This document shows, piece by piece, positions 8,349 through 17,805 of a stretch of 64,000 nt of DNA. Each line of letters starts with the position of its first letter. Positions within the stretch are counted from its first letter, which is position 1. Origin of the DNA: Flavobacterium sp. UMI-01. Its GTDB lineage: Bacteria; Bacteroidota; Bacteroidia; Flavobacteriales; Flavobacteriaceae. The stretch is from the NCBI RefSeq assembly GCF_019656315.1, contig NZ_BPLU01000026.1:73655-137654 (forward strand). Reading direction: 5' to 3'. The translations under genes and the position numbers were made by a program. Under the pieces are notes generated by a model. That model worked only from the letters and a program-made list of their open reading frames with translations, had not been told where the DNA came from and ran no database searches.

Positions 8349-9080
8349 ATGTCAAAAAACATCACTCCATATAAGGACTCCACATTAAGTAAAAAAGAAC
8401 AAGTCGCAAAAATGTTTGATACCATCTCAGGAAATTACGACAACCTGAACCGCGTAATCTCATTTGGAATTGATGTAAAATGGCGCAAAAAAGTTTTGGC
8501 TATTGTATCGAAAGCAAAGCCAAAAACCATACTTGATATCGCAACTGGAACAGGAGACTTAGCTATTTTATTATCTCAAACCAAGGCCGAAAAAATCGTT
8601 GGCTTAGATATCTCTGCAGGAATGCTAGAAGTAGGTGAAAAGAAAATTGCTGCTAAAAAACTTTCCAAGACAATTGAAATGGTCTTGGGCGATTCAGAAA
8701 ACATCCCTTTTCAAGACAACTTTTTTGACGCCATCACAGTAGCTTTTGGAGTTCGTAATTTTGAAAATTTAGAAAAAGGTTTAAGCGAAATACTACGTGT
8801 TTTAAAACCTAATGGGGTATTTGTAATTTTAGAAACTTCGGTCCCTGAGAAAACACCTTACAAACAAGGATATCATTTTTATACTAAAAACATTTTACCT
8901 CTTATTGGAAAATTGTTCTCAAAAGACAATGTTGCTTATGGATACTTATCGGAATCTGCTTCAAAATTCCCTTATGGTGAGGCCTTGAACAATATTTTGA
9001 GAAAAATTGGGTTTATAGACGTGAAGGCTATGCCTCAAACCCTTGGAGTAGCGACTATTTATGTGGCTTCCAAAAAATAA
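8349..9080 (+). CDS. menG: Demethylmenaquinone methyltransferase (MenG/UbiE family)
   Basis: This SAM-dependent methyltransferase performs the last step of menaquinone synthesis; flavobacteria use menaquinone, so the MenG role is inferred over UbiE. The 243-residue start at 8349 ([10 protein letters not shown]) is chosen because family members have this length and a promoter lies just upstream. Seen: [20 protein letters not shown] (family signature), SAM motif [34 protein letters not shown] and [17 protein letters not shown]. It is followed 24 bases later by porT on the same strand, the order I associate with flavobacterial genomes. Confidence 0.94.
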   Translation: MSKNITPYKDSTLSKKEQVAKMFDTISGNYDNLNRVISFGIDVKWRKKVLAIVSKAKPKTILDIATGTGDLAILLSQTKAEKIVGLDISAGMLEVGEKKIAAKKLSKTIEMVLGDSENIPFQDNFFDAITVAFGVRNFENLEKGLSEILRVLKPNGVFVILETSVPEKTPYKQGYHFYTKNILPLIGKLFSKDNVAYGYLSESASKFPYGEALNNILRKIGFIDVKAMPQTLGVATIYVASKK

Positions 9081-9104
9081 TCTTGTATATATTCTAGCAT
9101 TCTT

Positions 9105-9815
9105 ATGAAAAAAACGGCATTCTCTCTGCTATTATTCTTGATATCGTTCAAAGGAATGACACAATCAGGAATGCGGATTTTTGGGAAAGACCCCATTATT
9201 CATTTAGAAAACTTCCAAAAACAACGGTTGTATTTTGGGTACTACCTTGGGTTTAATAGTTTTGACTTTAAATTCGATTACAAAGACCTGCAACCCACTG
9301 ATATTGAAGTAAAAAAATCGACTGGTTTTAATGTGGGAGTAGTTGCTGATGTTAAATTACAAGAATACATCAATTTGCGTTTTGAACCCGGTTTGTATTA
9401 TGCCAAAAGAGACTTGAGTTTTCCTGGATTCACGAATCAAGCAGACCGATTACGAGAGGTAAGCAGTACGTATATTCACTTCCCTTTGCTCTTAAAATTT
9501 TCTTCTCTTCGTACAGGAAATATTCGTCCCTTCTTAGTAGGAGGAATTTCATCAACGTTAAACTTATCTGGAAATTCAAAATCCAAAGACGACAATTACG
9601 AGCAAAAATTTAGAGTAAAACCATGGTCTTCTAACTACGAAATTGGTTTTGGTATCGATATTTTTTCAGAATACTTTATTTTTTCACCGTCTATCAGAGG
9701 ACTTTTTGGAATTACTGACGATTTAATAAGAGACAACGACCCCAACAGCCCTTGGACAGGAAATATCGATTCGATGAAAAACAGAGCCATTTTAATTAAC
9801 TTTACGTTCCATTAA
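9105..9815 (+). CDS. porT: PorT/SprT-like outer-membrane beta-barrel protein (type IX secretion)
   Basis: A 236-residue protein with signal peptide (MKKTAFSLLLFLISFKGMTQ) and an eight-stranded-barrel pattern: YFGYYLGFNSFDFKFDY, GFNVGVVADVKLQEYINLRFEP, YIHFPLLLKFSS, RPFLVGGISSTL, and a C-terminus ending in Phe. PorT (SprT in F. johnsoniae) is required for T9SS function. The position immediately downstream of menG/ubiE supports the specific PorT assignment rather than a generic PorT-family barrel. The T9SS sorting domains in the fructan locus show that a T9SS is used by this organism. The end overlaps the convergent RNA methyltransferase by 4 bases. Confidence 0.85.
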   Translation: MKKTAFSLLLFLISFKGMTQSGMRIFGKDPIIHLENFQKQRLYFGYYLGFNSFDFKFDYKDLQPTDIEVKKSTGFNVGVVADVKLQEYINLRFEPGLYYAKRDLSFPGFTNQADRLREVSSTYIHFPLLLKFSSLRTGNIRPFLVGGISSTLNLSGNSKSKDDNYEQKFRVKPWSSNYEIGFGIDIFSEYFIFSPSIRGLFGITDDLIRDNDPNSPWTGNIDSMKNRAILINFTFH

Positions 9816-10543
9816 AGCCCCGCCCTTCTAAATTCACTCAACACGATGGCTGTAGCTGTTGCCACATTTAAACTTTCAGTCATCTGTAAGTCCCCAAAAC
9901 GAGGTATAGTTAGTCTTTGGGTTACAGCTTTTTCAATGGCCTTCGAAATTCCGTTCGCTTCATTTCCCATCACTACAATTCCATCCGCAGGCAATGGTTC
10001 TTTATAAATAGTATCCCCATCCATAAACGTTCCAAAAACAGCTTTTGGCGTTTGTAACAAATACTTTTCTAAGTCAATATAATTCACATTTACCCTTCCT
10101 ATTGACCCCATTGTAGCTTGAACCACCTTTGGATTATAAATGTCAACTGTTTCATATGAACACAACAATTGTTTCACGCCAAACCAATCACACAAACGCA
10201 AGATTGTCCCCATATTACCAGGATCTCTCACGGCATCCAAAGCCAGAACCAAACCAGTATCATCGATGTCTTTTTCTTGAGGAATTTTGAACACAGCCAA
10301 ACAGCTATTAGGAGTGACCAAAGCCGAAATTTTCTTCAAATCGACTTCTTGTATTAGTGTTTTTTTGGAAGAGTGAATCCCGTCAAAATCATTTCGGGTC
10401 GTGTACAAGTGAACCAATTCAAAATTAGAGCTAAGCAATTCTTGAACTCCTTTTGCGCCTTCGGCAAAAAACATTTGATGGGCTGCTCTATACTTTTTTT
10501 GTTGTAAACTAGTTATAAGTTTTATTTGGTTTTTACTAACCAT
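9812..10543 (-). CDS. SPOUT-family (TrmH/SpoU) RNA 2'-O-methyltransferase
   Basis: A 243-residue protein from MVSKNQIKLITSLQQKKYR. A longer frame reaching an ATG at 10738 is rejected because it runs back into the divergent tamL gene and adds a 65-residue non-homologous extension. The N-terminal substrate-binding domain has RAAHQMFFAEGAKGVQELL. The C-terminal knotted domain carries the three SPOUT motifs: LALDAVRDPGNMGTILR, GIVVMGNEANGISKAIE and IPRFGDLQMTESLNVATATA. It methylates a ribose in rRNA or tRNA; the target nucleotide cannot be told. It is divergent from tamL with a 37-base spacer and overlaps the end of porT. Confidence 0.92.
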   Translation of the reverse strand: MVSKNQIKLITSLQQKKYRAAHQMFFAEGAKGVQELLSSNFELVHLYTTRNDFDGIHSSKKTLIQEVDLKKISALVTPNSCLAVFKIPQEKDIDDTGLVLALDAVRDPGNMGTILRLCDWFGVKQLLCSYETVDIYNPKVVQATMGSIGRVNVNYIDLEKYLLQTPKAVFGTFMDGDTIYKEPLPADGIVVMGNEANGISKAIEKAVTQRLTIPRFGDLQMTESLNVATATAIVLSEFRRAGL

Positions 10544-10552
10544 AAAAATATG

Positions 10553-10560
10553 TACTTTTG
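10553..10560 (+). promoter_or_regulatory. -7 promoter element for tamL
   Basis: TACTTTTG matches TAnnTTTG exactly and ends 20 bases before the TTG start at 10581. On the opposite strand CAAAAATA at 10597-10604 could serve the divergent methyltransferase. Confidence 0.45.
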
Positions 10561-10580
10561 AATTAAATATTTTAGGACAC

Positions 10581-13136
10581 TTGAAAAAAATTTCAACAAA
10601 AATATCACTTATTATTCTAATTGGGATAATTATAGCCGCTTGTAATGCCGAAAAACGAGTTCCGGAGGGGAAGCACCTACTTACAAAAAACAAAATTATA
10701 GTAAATGGCAAACGTACCACCGAGGAAGATGTAACCAATCAGCTCTATCAAAAACCCAATGGAACCTTATTAGGCTATCGGTTGCGATTGAACTTATACA
10801 ATTTAGCCAACCTAAATCCCGACTCGACTTACCAAGCTAAATTCATTGCCAATCCTAAAAAATACGAGCGCAAATCAAAATGGCTTTCAGCCAAACAAGT
10901 CAACCGATTAGGCACTTCTTTTTGGTACCACGGCATTCATGATTTCTTAAAAAAAACAGGGGAACCTCCTGTAATTATTGATACCATCAAATCACAAAAG
11001 TCGGTTGCGAGACTCAAATCCTATTATTTCAACAATGGTTTTTTTAAAATAAAAGCCGATTACCAACTCGACACTTTAACCCAAAAAAGAGGTCAAATCC
11101 GTTACGACATCTTCACAGGCAATCCCTATGTTTTGGACACCATAAAAGCTAGCATTTCGACACCCGTATTGGATTCGCTTTATCATGCATCTAAAAATCT
11201 TAGTTTTTTAAAATCAGGCAAACAATTTAGAACTGAAAATTTTGAAGACGAAAAAAACCGCCTTGCCACACTTTTTAGAAACAACGGAATATATCATTTC
11301 CAACCCACTTACATCAATTTTGACATTGATACCATTCAAAAAGGCGATAAGGCCAATGTAAACCTTATCATCAACAACTATTCGTATCAAGACCAAGACT
11401 CTACCAAGACCGAGCCTTTCAAAAGATTCAAAATCAGCGATGTGAATATCTATCCAGATTATACTGCAAACAATAACAACTTACCTATTAAAGACAGTAC
11501 GAGTTATAAAAACTTCAATATTTACACTCACGAAAAATTAAAATACAAGCCCTACGCCATTACAGATGCTATCTTTATCAACAAAGGTGGCTATTTTGCC
11601 GATTACAAGACGGTATTAACGACTCGCTATTTGAGCAACTTAAAAGTCTTTAATTACCCAATTATTCAGTATGAAATTGACCGAAGAGACACCACCTTTA
11701 GCTCCTTGATTGCAAAAATTTATTTAACTCCCAGAAAAAAATACAGTTTTGGCGCTTCATTTGATGTCACCCACTCCAACATTCAGGATATTGGAATCGC
11801 CTTTAGTCCCTCATTATCGATACGCAACATTTTTAAAGGAGCCGAAACATTAGAAATTTCTGCCAGAGGCAACATAGGTTCTTCTAAGGATTTAGCAAAC
11901 CCCAACAATCAATTTTTCAATGTATCCGAGTATGGTCTTGATTTAAAATTGAATTTCCCTCGTATCTTTTTGCCTTTTGGTACTGAAAAAATCATTCCTA
12001 AAAGCATGATTCCTTCCACCTTAATTGCAACGGGATTTTCAAGACAAAAAAACATTGGACTAGACAAAGAAAATTTTACTGGAGCTTTTACCTATAATTG
12101 GACTCCAAAAAGAAACAACACGGCCCGTTTTGATTTATTCAACGCTCAGTTTATTCGGAATTTAAACACCGAAAATTATTTCAACGTATATAGTTCGTCC
12201 TATAATGCATTGAACAACATTGCAAAAACCTACAACAACAATACAGCCTACGTAAATGAGGCAGGCGATTTAAAGATTGAAGAAGGAACAGCGGGCTTTA
12301 CCTCCGATGTCTTAGCCGGAACTACTGCGCTCACAGAAACAGACGAAGATTACAAAAGCGTGAAAAGTATTGAAGAAAGAAGAGTGCGACTTACTGAAAA
12401 TGACTTTGTACTTTCTACCAGTTTTACCTTTTCAAAAACAACCAAAACAGACCTTCAGGACAATACCTTTTATTTGTTTAAAACTAAAATTGAATCGGCG
12501 GGTTCTTTATTATCGGTCATTTCAAGAGCGGCCAAACTTCCTTATAATTCCAATGGCAATTATGAAATCTTCAACCTTGAATATTCTGAATACATAAAAA
12601 CCGAATTTGACTACATCAAGCATTGGGATTTAACCAAGGAAAAGGTTTTGGCAGTGCGAAGTTTCTTTGGAATCGCCATTCCTTTTGGCAATGCCGACTA
12701 CATTCCTTTTTCCCGAAGTTATTTTGCGGGAGGTTCCAATGACAACAGAGCTTGGCAACCTTATAGCTTAGGACCAGGGAGCAGTGGTGCTACAAATGAT
12801 TTTAATGAGGCCAACATGAAAATTGCGCTGAGTGCCGAATTCCGATTCAAAATTTTAGGCGACCTAAAAGGGGCATTATTTGCTGATGCAGGAAACATTT
12901 GGAATGTCTTAGACCGTGAAAAAGACGAAAAATACATTTTTAAAAACTGGAATAACTTAAAAGACATGGCATTAGGAACAGGAATTGGACTACGATACGA
13001 TTTAAACTTCTTTATTGTGCGTTTTGATTTTGGATTTAAAACCTATAATCCGGCTAAGGAAATAGGGGAAAAATGGTTTAAAGAACTTACTTTTTCGAAG
13101 TCGGTATTAAATTTTGGTATAAATTACCCGTTCTAA
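10581..13136 (+). CDS. tamL: TamL-type BamA/TamA-family outer-membrane lipoprotein
   Basis: An 851-residue Omp85-superfamily barrel. The N-terminus is a lipoprotein signal with the acylated cysteine at C21 (IIAACNAEKRVPEGKHLL), which distinguishes the Bacteroidota TamL form from ordinary TamA. POTRA-like domains follow (about 35-320), then a C-terminal 16-strand barrel (about 370-851) with the lid-loop region FGNADYIPFSRSYFAGGSNDNRAW and terminal NFGINYPF. TamL works with TamB in outer-membrane biogenesis. The start is TTG; no in-frame ATG fits better, the signal peptide begins exactly there, and a promoter lies 20 bases upstream. It is divergent from the SPOUT methyltransferase. Confidence 0.9.
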   Translation: MKKISTKISLIILIGIIIAACNAEKRVPEGKHLLTKNKIIVNGKRTTEEDVTNQLYQKPNGTLLGYRLRLNLYNLANLNPDSTYQAKFIANPKKYERKSKWLSAKQVNRLGTSFWYHGIHDFLKKTGEPPVIIDTIKSQKSVARLKSYYFNNGFFKIKADYQLDTLTQKRGQIRYDIFTGNPYVLDTIKASISTPVLDSLYHASKNLSFLKSGKQFRTENFEDEKNRLATLFRNNGIYHFQPTYINFDIDTIQKGDKANVNLIINNYSYQDQDSTKTEPFKRFKISDVNIYPDYTANNNNLPIKDSTSYKNFNIYTHEKLKYKPYAITDAIFINKGGYFADYKTVLTTRYLSNLKVFNYPIIQYEIDRRDTTFSSLIAKIYLTPRKKYSFGASFDVTHSNIQDIGIAFSPSLSIRNIFKGAETLEISARGNIGSSKDLANPNNQFFNVSEYGLDLKLNFPRIFLPFGTEKIIPKSMIPSTLIATGFSRQKNIGLDKENFTGAFTYNWTPKRNNTARFDLFNAQFIRNLNTENYFNVYSSSYNALNNIAKTYNNNTAYVNEAGDLKIEEGTAGFTSDVLAGTTALTETDEDYKSVKSIEERRVRLTENDFVLSTSFTFSKTTKTDLQDNTFYLFKTKIESAGSLLSVISRAAKLPYNSNGNYEIFNLEYSEYIKTEFDYIKHWDLTKEKVLAVRSFFGIAIPFGNADYIPFSRSYFAGGSNDNRAWQPYSLGPGSSGATNDFNEANMKIALSAEFRFKILGDLKGALFADAGNIWNVLDREKDEKYIFKNWNNLKDMALGTGIGLRYDLNFFIVRFDFGFKTYNPAKEIGEKWFKELTFSKSVLNFGINYPF

Positions 13137-13150
13137 TCCTATTTAATTCT

Positions 13151-13158
13151 TATTTTTG
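13151..13158 (+). promoter_or_regulatory. -7 promoter element for fbaA
   Basis: TATTTTTG is an exact TAnnTTTG match 43 bases upstream of the fbaA ATG, followed by an A-rich leader of CTAAAAACTAAAAACTAG type. Confidence 0.45.
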
Positions 13159-13201
13159 CTGACTAAAAACTAAAAACTAGGAATAACTAAAAACAATTAA
13201 A

Positions 13202-14269
13202 ATGGCACACAACATTAAACCAGGCGTAGCTACAGGAGATCAAGTTCAAGAAATTTTCAACTATGCAAAAGAAAAAGGATTTGCTCTTCCAGCAGTAAAC
13301 GTAACTGGTTCAAGCACAATCAACGGAGTACTTGAAACAGCAGCAAAATTAAATGCTCCTGTTATCATTCAATTCTCTAACGGAGGTGCACAATTCAATG
13401 CAGGTAAAGGATTATCAAACGCAGGTGAAAAAGCGGCAATTGCTGGTGCAATTGCTGGTGCAAAACACATCCACACACTTGCTGAGGCGTATGGTGCTAC
13501 TGTAATTTTACATACAGACCACTGTGCAAAAAAATTATTGCCTTGGATTGACGGGTTATTGGATGCTTCTGAAGCACATTTTGCTGCTACAGGAAAACCC
13601 TTATTTAGCTCACACATGATTGATTTATCAGAAGAGCCAATCGAAGAAAACATCGAAATCTGTAAAGAATACCTAGCTCGTATGAGCAAAATGGGGATGA
13701 CATTAGAAATTGAATTGGGAATCACGGGTGGTGAAGAAGACGGAGTGGACAATTCAGATGTGGATAGCTCTAAATTATATACACAACCAGAAGAAGTAGC
13801 TTATGCTTACGAGGAATTATCAAAAGTAAGTCCTAAATTTACAGTAGCAGCAGCTTTTGGAAACGTACACGGGGTGTACAAACCAGGTAACGTAAAATTG
13901 ACACCAAAAATCCTTAAAAATTCTCAAGAATACATTCAAGCGAAATACAACACAGAGGCAAACCCAATTGATTTTGTTTTCCACGGTGGTTCAGGTTCTA
14001 CAATTGAAGAAATCAGAGAAGCAATTGGATATGGTGTTATCAAAATGAACATTGATACTGACTTGCAATTTGCTTACACAGAAGGTATTCGTGATTATAT
14101 GACCAAAAATATTGAGTATTTGAGAACTCAAATTGGTAACCCAGAGGGTGACGATGTGCCTAACAAAAAATACTACGACCCAAGAAAATGGGTACGTGAG
14201 AGTGAAGTAACATTCAACACAAGATTAGAACAAGCATTTGCTGACTTAAACAACGTAAATACTTTATAA
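13202..14269 (+). CDS. fbaA: Class II fructose-bisphosphate aldolase
   Basis: This zinc enzyme cleaves fructose 1,6-bisphosphate to dihydroxyacetone phosphate and glyceraldehyde 3-phosphate. The 355-residue length fits the class IIA (E. coli FbaA) type. Seen: the substrate Asp and zinc His in ILHTDHCAKK, the glutamate-rich LEIELGITGGEEDGVDN loop, zinc ligands in FGNVHGVYKPGN and VFHGGSGSTIEEI, and the phosphate-binding MNIDTDLQFAY. It is followed 83 bases later by accD, linked by an inverted-repeat leader. It would also process fructose carbon released by the fructan locus at 37-60 kb. Confidence 0.96.
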   Translation: MAHNIKPGVATGDQVQEIFNYAKEKGFALPAVNVTGSSTINGVLETAAKLNAPVIIQFSNGGAQFNAGKGLSNAGEKAAIAGAIAGAKHIHTLAEAYGATVILHTDHCAKKLLPWIDGLLDASEAHFAATGKPLFSSHMIDLSEEPIEENIEICKEYLARMSKMGMTLEIELGITGGEEDGVDNSDVDSSKLYTQPEEVAYAYEELSKVSPKFTVAAAFGNVHGVYKPGNVKLTPKILKNSQEYIQAKYNTEANPIDFVFHGGSGSTIEEIREAIGYGVIKMNIDTDLQFAYTEGIRDYMTKNIEYLRTQIGNPEGDDVPNKKYYDPRKWVRESEVTFNTRLEQAFADLNNVNTL

Positions 14270-14280
14270 ATTTAGGATTA

Positions 14281-14325
14281 AGGATTTTGGAATTGAAGAT
14301 TTTTAACTCCTAATTCCAAAATCCT
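14281..14325 (+). repeat. 14-bp inverted repeat between fbaA and accD
   Basis: AGGATTTTGGAATT (14281-14294) and AATTCCAAAATCCT (14312-14325) are perfect complements around a 17-base loop, followed by an A-rich leader into the accD ATG. There is no T-run, so it is not a typical terminator. It resembles the etfB-etfA spacer in composition. Confidence 0.6.
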
Positions 14326-14352
14326 AATTATCAAAATTCAAAATTCGAAATT

Positions 14353-15210
14353 ATGGCTTGGTTTAAACGACAAGAAAAAGGAATCACTACTGCTACCCAA
14401 GACAAAATGGATGTTCCAAAAGGGCTATGGTACAAATCTCCTACTGGAAAAATCATTGATGCAGACGAACTAGAACGCAATTTATTTGTAAGTCCAGAAG
14501 ATGGTTTCCATGTGAGAATAGGTAGTGCCACTTATTTTGAAATCTTGTTTGACAATAATGAGTTTATTGAATTGGACAAAGACTTAACTTCAAAGGACAC
14601 CTTAAATTTTGTGGACACAAAGAAGTATTCTGACCGTCTAAAACAAGTTACTGAAAAAACCAAACTTAAAGATGCTGTACGCACAGGTGTAGGAAAATCA
14701 AAAGGAAAAGATTTGGTCATCTGTTGTATGGATTTTGCCTTTATTGGTGGCTCTATGGGAGCTGTTGTAGGGGAAAAAATTGCTCGAGGAATTGATTATG
14801 CAATCAAACACCGTTTGCCTTTCTTGATGATTTCAAAATCAGGAGGAGCGCGTATGATGGAAGCCGCCTATTCGTTAATGCAATTGGCCAAAACATCTGT
14901 TAAATTAGCACAATTAGCCGATGCTAAATTGCCTTACATTTCTTTATGTACAGACCCAACCACTGGTGGAACTACTGCTTCTTACGCCATGTTAGGAGAT
15001 ATCAATATCGCTGAGCCAGGCGCCTTAATTGGTTTTGCGGGCCCACGTGTGGTAAGAGACACCACAGGTAAAGACTTACCAGAAGGATTTCAAACCGCTG
15101 AGTTTTTATTAGAACACGGTTTCCTAGACTTTATCAGCGCTAGAAAAGAATTAAAAGACAAAATCAACTTGTATCTTGATTTGATTCAAAACAACGAAAT
15201 TAGACCTTAA
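14353..15210 (+). CDS. accD: Acetyl-CoA carboxylase carboxyltransferase, beta subunit
   Basis: AccD and AccA transfer the carboxyl from biotin to acetyl-CoA in fatty-acid synthesis. The 285-residue protein has the crotonase-fold core: [42 protein letters not shown] (oxyanion-hole glycines), [19 protein letters not shown] and IGFAGPRVV. Oddity: the N-terminal zinc ribbon is missing its cysteines. Where E. coli AccD has two CxxC pairs, this protein has YKSPTG and VSPEDGF with no Cys. The surrounding framework ([20 protein letters not shown]) is conserved, so the fold is retained without metal ligands. It ends at a strong terminator. Confidence 0.95.
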   Translation: MAWFKRQEKGITTATQDKMDVPKGLWYKSPTGKIIDADELERNLFVSPEDGFHVRIGSATYFEILFDNNEFIELDKDLTSKDTLNFVDTKKYSDRLKQVTEKTKLKDAVRTGVGKSKGKDLVICCMDFAFIGGSMGAVVGEKIARGIDYAIKHRLPFLMISKSGGARMMEAAYSLMQLAKTSVKLAQLADAKLPYISLCTDPTTGGTTASYAMLGDINIAEPGALIGFAGPRVVRDTTGKDLPEGFQTAEFLLEHGFLDFISARKELKDKINLYLDLIQNNEIRP

Positions 15211-15230
15211 AAATTTCGAATCAATACAGT

Positions 15231-15266
15231 AGCCCCAAGTAGTGGATCACTATTTGGGGCTTTTTT
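15231..15266 (+). terminator. Rho-independent terminator of accD
   Basis: A 13-bp stem (15231-15243 with 15249-15261, core AGCCCCAA/TTGGGGCT, one G-U pair), 5-base loop and a T6 tract. It is the last feature of the housekeeping block; about 150 bases without a gene separate it from the defence island. Confidence 0.9.
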
Positions 15267-15417
15267 ATGGCAAAAACAATCCGTAATCGAGGTTGTAATT
15301 CCCTCAACAAGCCATCAGCTGACAAGCCCGTATTCCAAGACTAGTTGCGTTATGGTGATTATAAAAGTGGTAGTGAGGAATGGTTGGGGATGGATTAATA
15401 TTATAGATATTATAGAA

Positions 15418-17805
15418 TTAAAATTCCAATCCATATTTCTTTAATTTCTTTAATGATTTTAGTGCGTTTATTATATTAACTTCTTTTATAATTTCATTTT
15501 TTGAAATAGATTTTTGTACTGATTTTAAATTTAAAAGTTCAAGGTTGTCAAATATTTTAGTTTGTTCACCGAGATCAAATATTTTAGACCAATCACTTTT
15601 TGAAATTAACTTTAATCTATCATATATTGCTTTAACATCGACAACAGCAACTTCAATTTCGTTCGATAATGATTTAATTATATCAATGTTTACATTATTT
15701 TCTTCGATGTGTGAAAGAATTTTTTTTCCAATTGAAATATCTCTGCTATTAAGATTTTTTGCTTTTTTTATTTTATTAGCTATTTCCCAAGTATCAGTTG
15801 TAAAATCTTTTAATTCCTCAATGTTAATAGACCATTTAGAAACACCATCCCAAAATTTATTCCCAAAGCTTAAAATAGTATTGATACTCATCAAATTATT
15901 TTCCGATTTGTTACCAACTTCTTCTGTTTCAATTTCTCTTGCTAAAACTAAATCGCTTGTTATGAAGCAATCAGAATATTGTGTAAAATCGATTTTATAA
16001 CTTTCTTCCTTTAATAACTTCCAACTTGATTCTCTTTTTGCATATTCGGAGATAAGTGAGTTATTTGAAGAACTAACCATATGCTGATAAACAAAAACTA
16101 TTAATTTTTGCAGTTCATTACTTAGTCTTGTGTCTATTCTTTGCTCTTCATAAATTTTCCACAAATCAAGCCTATTTTCGGTTAAAAAGTGAAAATAAGA
16201 TACTGTATAAGCAACTGTGAACGATTTTAAATTGGTATCTCCAATTGCATCAATATTTTTTCTACCAAAAAGTTTATCAACCGTTTTAAAAAGAATTGCA
16301 TTAGCTATTAACTTTTTATAAAAATTCTCTCCAGGAAATTTGTTTTTCTTTACTAATTCATTAATTTTTTTTGTGTAATGAATAAAATTTTTCTGTGCTC
16401 CTTGTGAAACATAATGAGGCTCTAATTCCCAAAGATTTATATATTTAGCTATTTCAGATTTAACAAATTTCTGATTGGTCGGGTTTTGTTCTTTGAATTT
16501 TCTTTGTTGAACTGGAGTGGCTAATTTGTTCAAAGACTCCTTATATTGACCATTAACACGCTCAAAATACCACAAAGTTGATTTATTTCTATTGTCTGGA
16601 TCAATAACATATTTTTTTCTAGATAACGATTCAATTTGAACAAAATAGGGGTTGTTAGAAGATAAATCTAATTCGGATACTTTGTTTTGACTATTTGCAT
16701 ACCTAGCAATATTTGGAACTTCAATGTTTTTTTGTTCTACATCTTTAATAACAGTTAATTTCATTTGAACAAAAACATTACTTAAATCGGTATCTTTAAA
16801 CTTCTTTTGAGTATGGAATAATGATGCTGTTGTTTGACCTCCATTTACAATCTGAAAATCTAATAGTTTAGTTAAGTAAAGCTGATTTTCATTTATTATT
16901 GTCTCTACATTTTCAGCGGTCGCAGTTATACCATTATTATATGGTAAAAACATTTGAGGTTTTTCTCTTATTGTATCTCTAATACCTTTGTTGAATTTAC
17001 CTGTTTGACCTAAGAATGCCCTAACATTACTTTCTAATAATTCATTTGAATATTCTTTGTACAGTTTTGCTAGAACTTCGCCAGGAAGAATTGCTAAATA
17101 GCATTCATACAACTCATTGATGTCAGGCATTTTTAAACATTGAATTCCATGTTGACCATTAGAAATTAAGGTTTTAAAATCAATTTCTATTGGCTCTCTA
17201 TTACTTGATGATTCACTTAATTTATAAAACCTTGGAATATCCCAAACATGGATAAATACATCTAAATCTTCATATCCTTTTATTGAAACTTTTTCTAATT
17301 CATAATTTGAATTACCGTTTATCAAGAAAAAAATATTTATTCTGTCGAAGTTTGTTTTTTGTTTAACTATAATTTTTAAAAGTTGATTTAGTTCTGTTTG
17401 AGCTGGATCTACATAGTCTATATGACCTTTGAGAGCCGCATTTATAAATTTTTTAATTTGGTTAATACTTTTATCAAAATCAATTTTTTGAATATTATAA
17501 TCATATGAATTATGATTATAATAGGTTATGAATAAATCTAAGGTTTCAAAATAAACTTTATTGGAATCATCTTTAAACTCATCTTTTAGACAATATCCAT
17601 TTATTTTCCAATCAATTCTTCCTTGAGAATCTGGATTAATATAAGACAATACCCTAGCACCTTCTGACTTACCAATACTATCAAGTATCTCAATACAATA
17701 TTCTGTAAATTTATCTTCAAAACTTGCTCCTTCACCATCTGAATATACCAATGCTGCTACATCTGACTGAATAGCTTCAATATAATTTTTTAATCCTCTT
17801 TCCAT
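15418..17805 (-). CDS. AIPR family protein (abortive-infection phage-resistance domain)
   Basis: A 795-residue protein, last gene of the island. The AIPR domain spans roughly residues 230-560, recognisable by LPYNNGITATAENV, the hallmark IVNGGQTTASLFHTQ, NVFVQMKLTVI and ARYANSQNKVSELDLSSNNPY. The N-terminal part (DEFKDDSNKVYFETLDLFI) may be a further nuclease-like region; the C-terminal 200 residues are helical and unassigned. AIPR proteins occur in phage-resistance and restriction-like loci; the biochemical activity is not known to me. Its ATG overlaps the stop of the PD-(D/E)XK gene by one base, indicating translational coupling. The region is visibly more AT-rich than accD next to it. Confidence 0.85.
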   Translation of the reverse strand: MERGLKNYIEAIQSDVAALVYSDGEGASFEDKFTEYCIEILDSIGKSEGARVLSYINPDSQGRIDWKINGYCLKDEFKDDSNKVYFETLDLFITYYNHNSYDYNIQKIDFDKSINQIKKFINAALKGHIDYVDPAQTELNQLLKIIVKQKTNFDRINIFFLINGNSNYELEKVSIKGYEDLDVFIHVWDIPRFYKLSESSSNREPIEIDFKTLISNGQHGIQCLKMPDINELYECYLAILPGEVLAKLYKEYSNELLESNVRAFLGQTGKFNKGIRDTIREKPQMFLPYNNGITATAENVETIINENQLYLTKLLDFQIVNGGQTTASLFHTQKKFKDTDLSNVFVQMKLTVIKDVEQKNIEVPNIARYANSQNKVSELDLSSNNPYFVQIESLSRKKYVIDPDNRNKSTLWYFERVNGQYKESLNKLATPVQQRKFKEQNPTNQKFVKSEIAKYINLWELEPHYVSQGAQKNFIHYTKKINELVKKNKFPGENFYKKLIANAILFKTVDKLFGRKNIDAIGDTNLKSFTVAYTVSYFHFLTENRLDLWKIYEEQRIDTRLSNELQKLIVFVYQHMVSSSNNSLISEYAKRESSWKLLKEESYKIDFTQYSDCFITSDLVLAREIETEEVGNKSENNLMSINTILSFGNKFWDGVSKWSINIEELKDFTTDTWEIANKIKKAKNLNSRDISIGKKILSHIEENNVNIDIIKSLSNEIEVAVVDVKAIYDRLKLISKSDWSKIFDLGEQTKIFDNLELLNLKSVQKSISKNEIIKEVNIINALKSLKKLKKYGLEF

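Noticed and set aside
8147..8425. 92-codon minus-strand ORF upstream of menG
   Set aside because: Overlaps the menG promoter and start, Phe/Ile-rich low-complexity translation; no support as a gene.
10544..10738. 65-residue N-terminal extension of the SPOUT methyltransferase
   Set aside because: Would overlap the divergent tamL gene and its promoter; the extension is not like the family.
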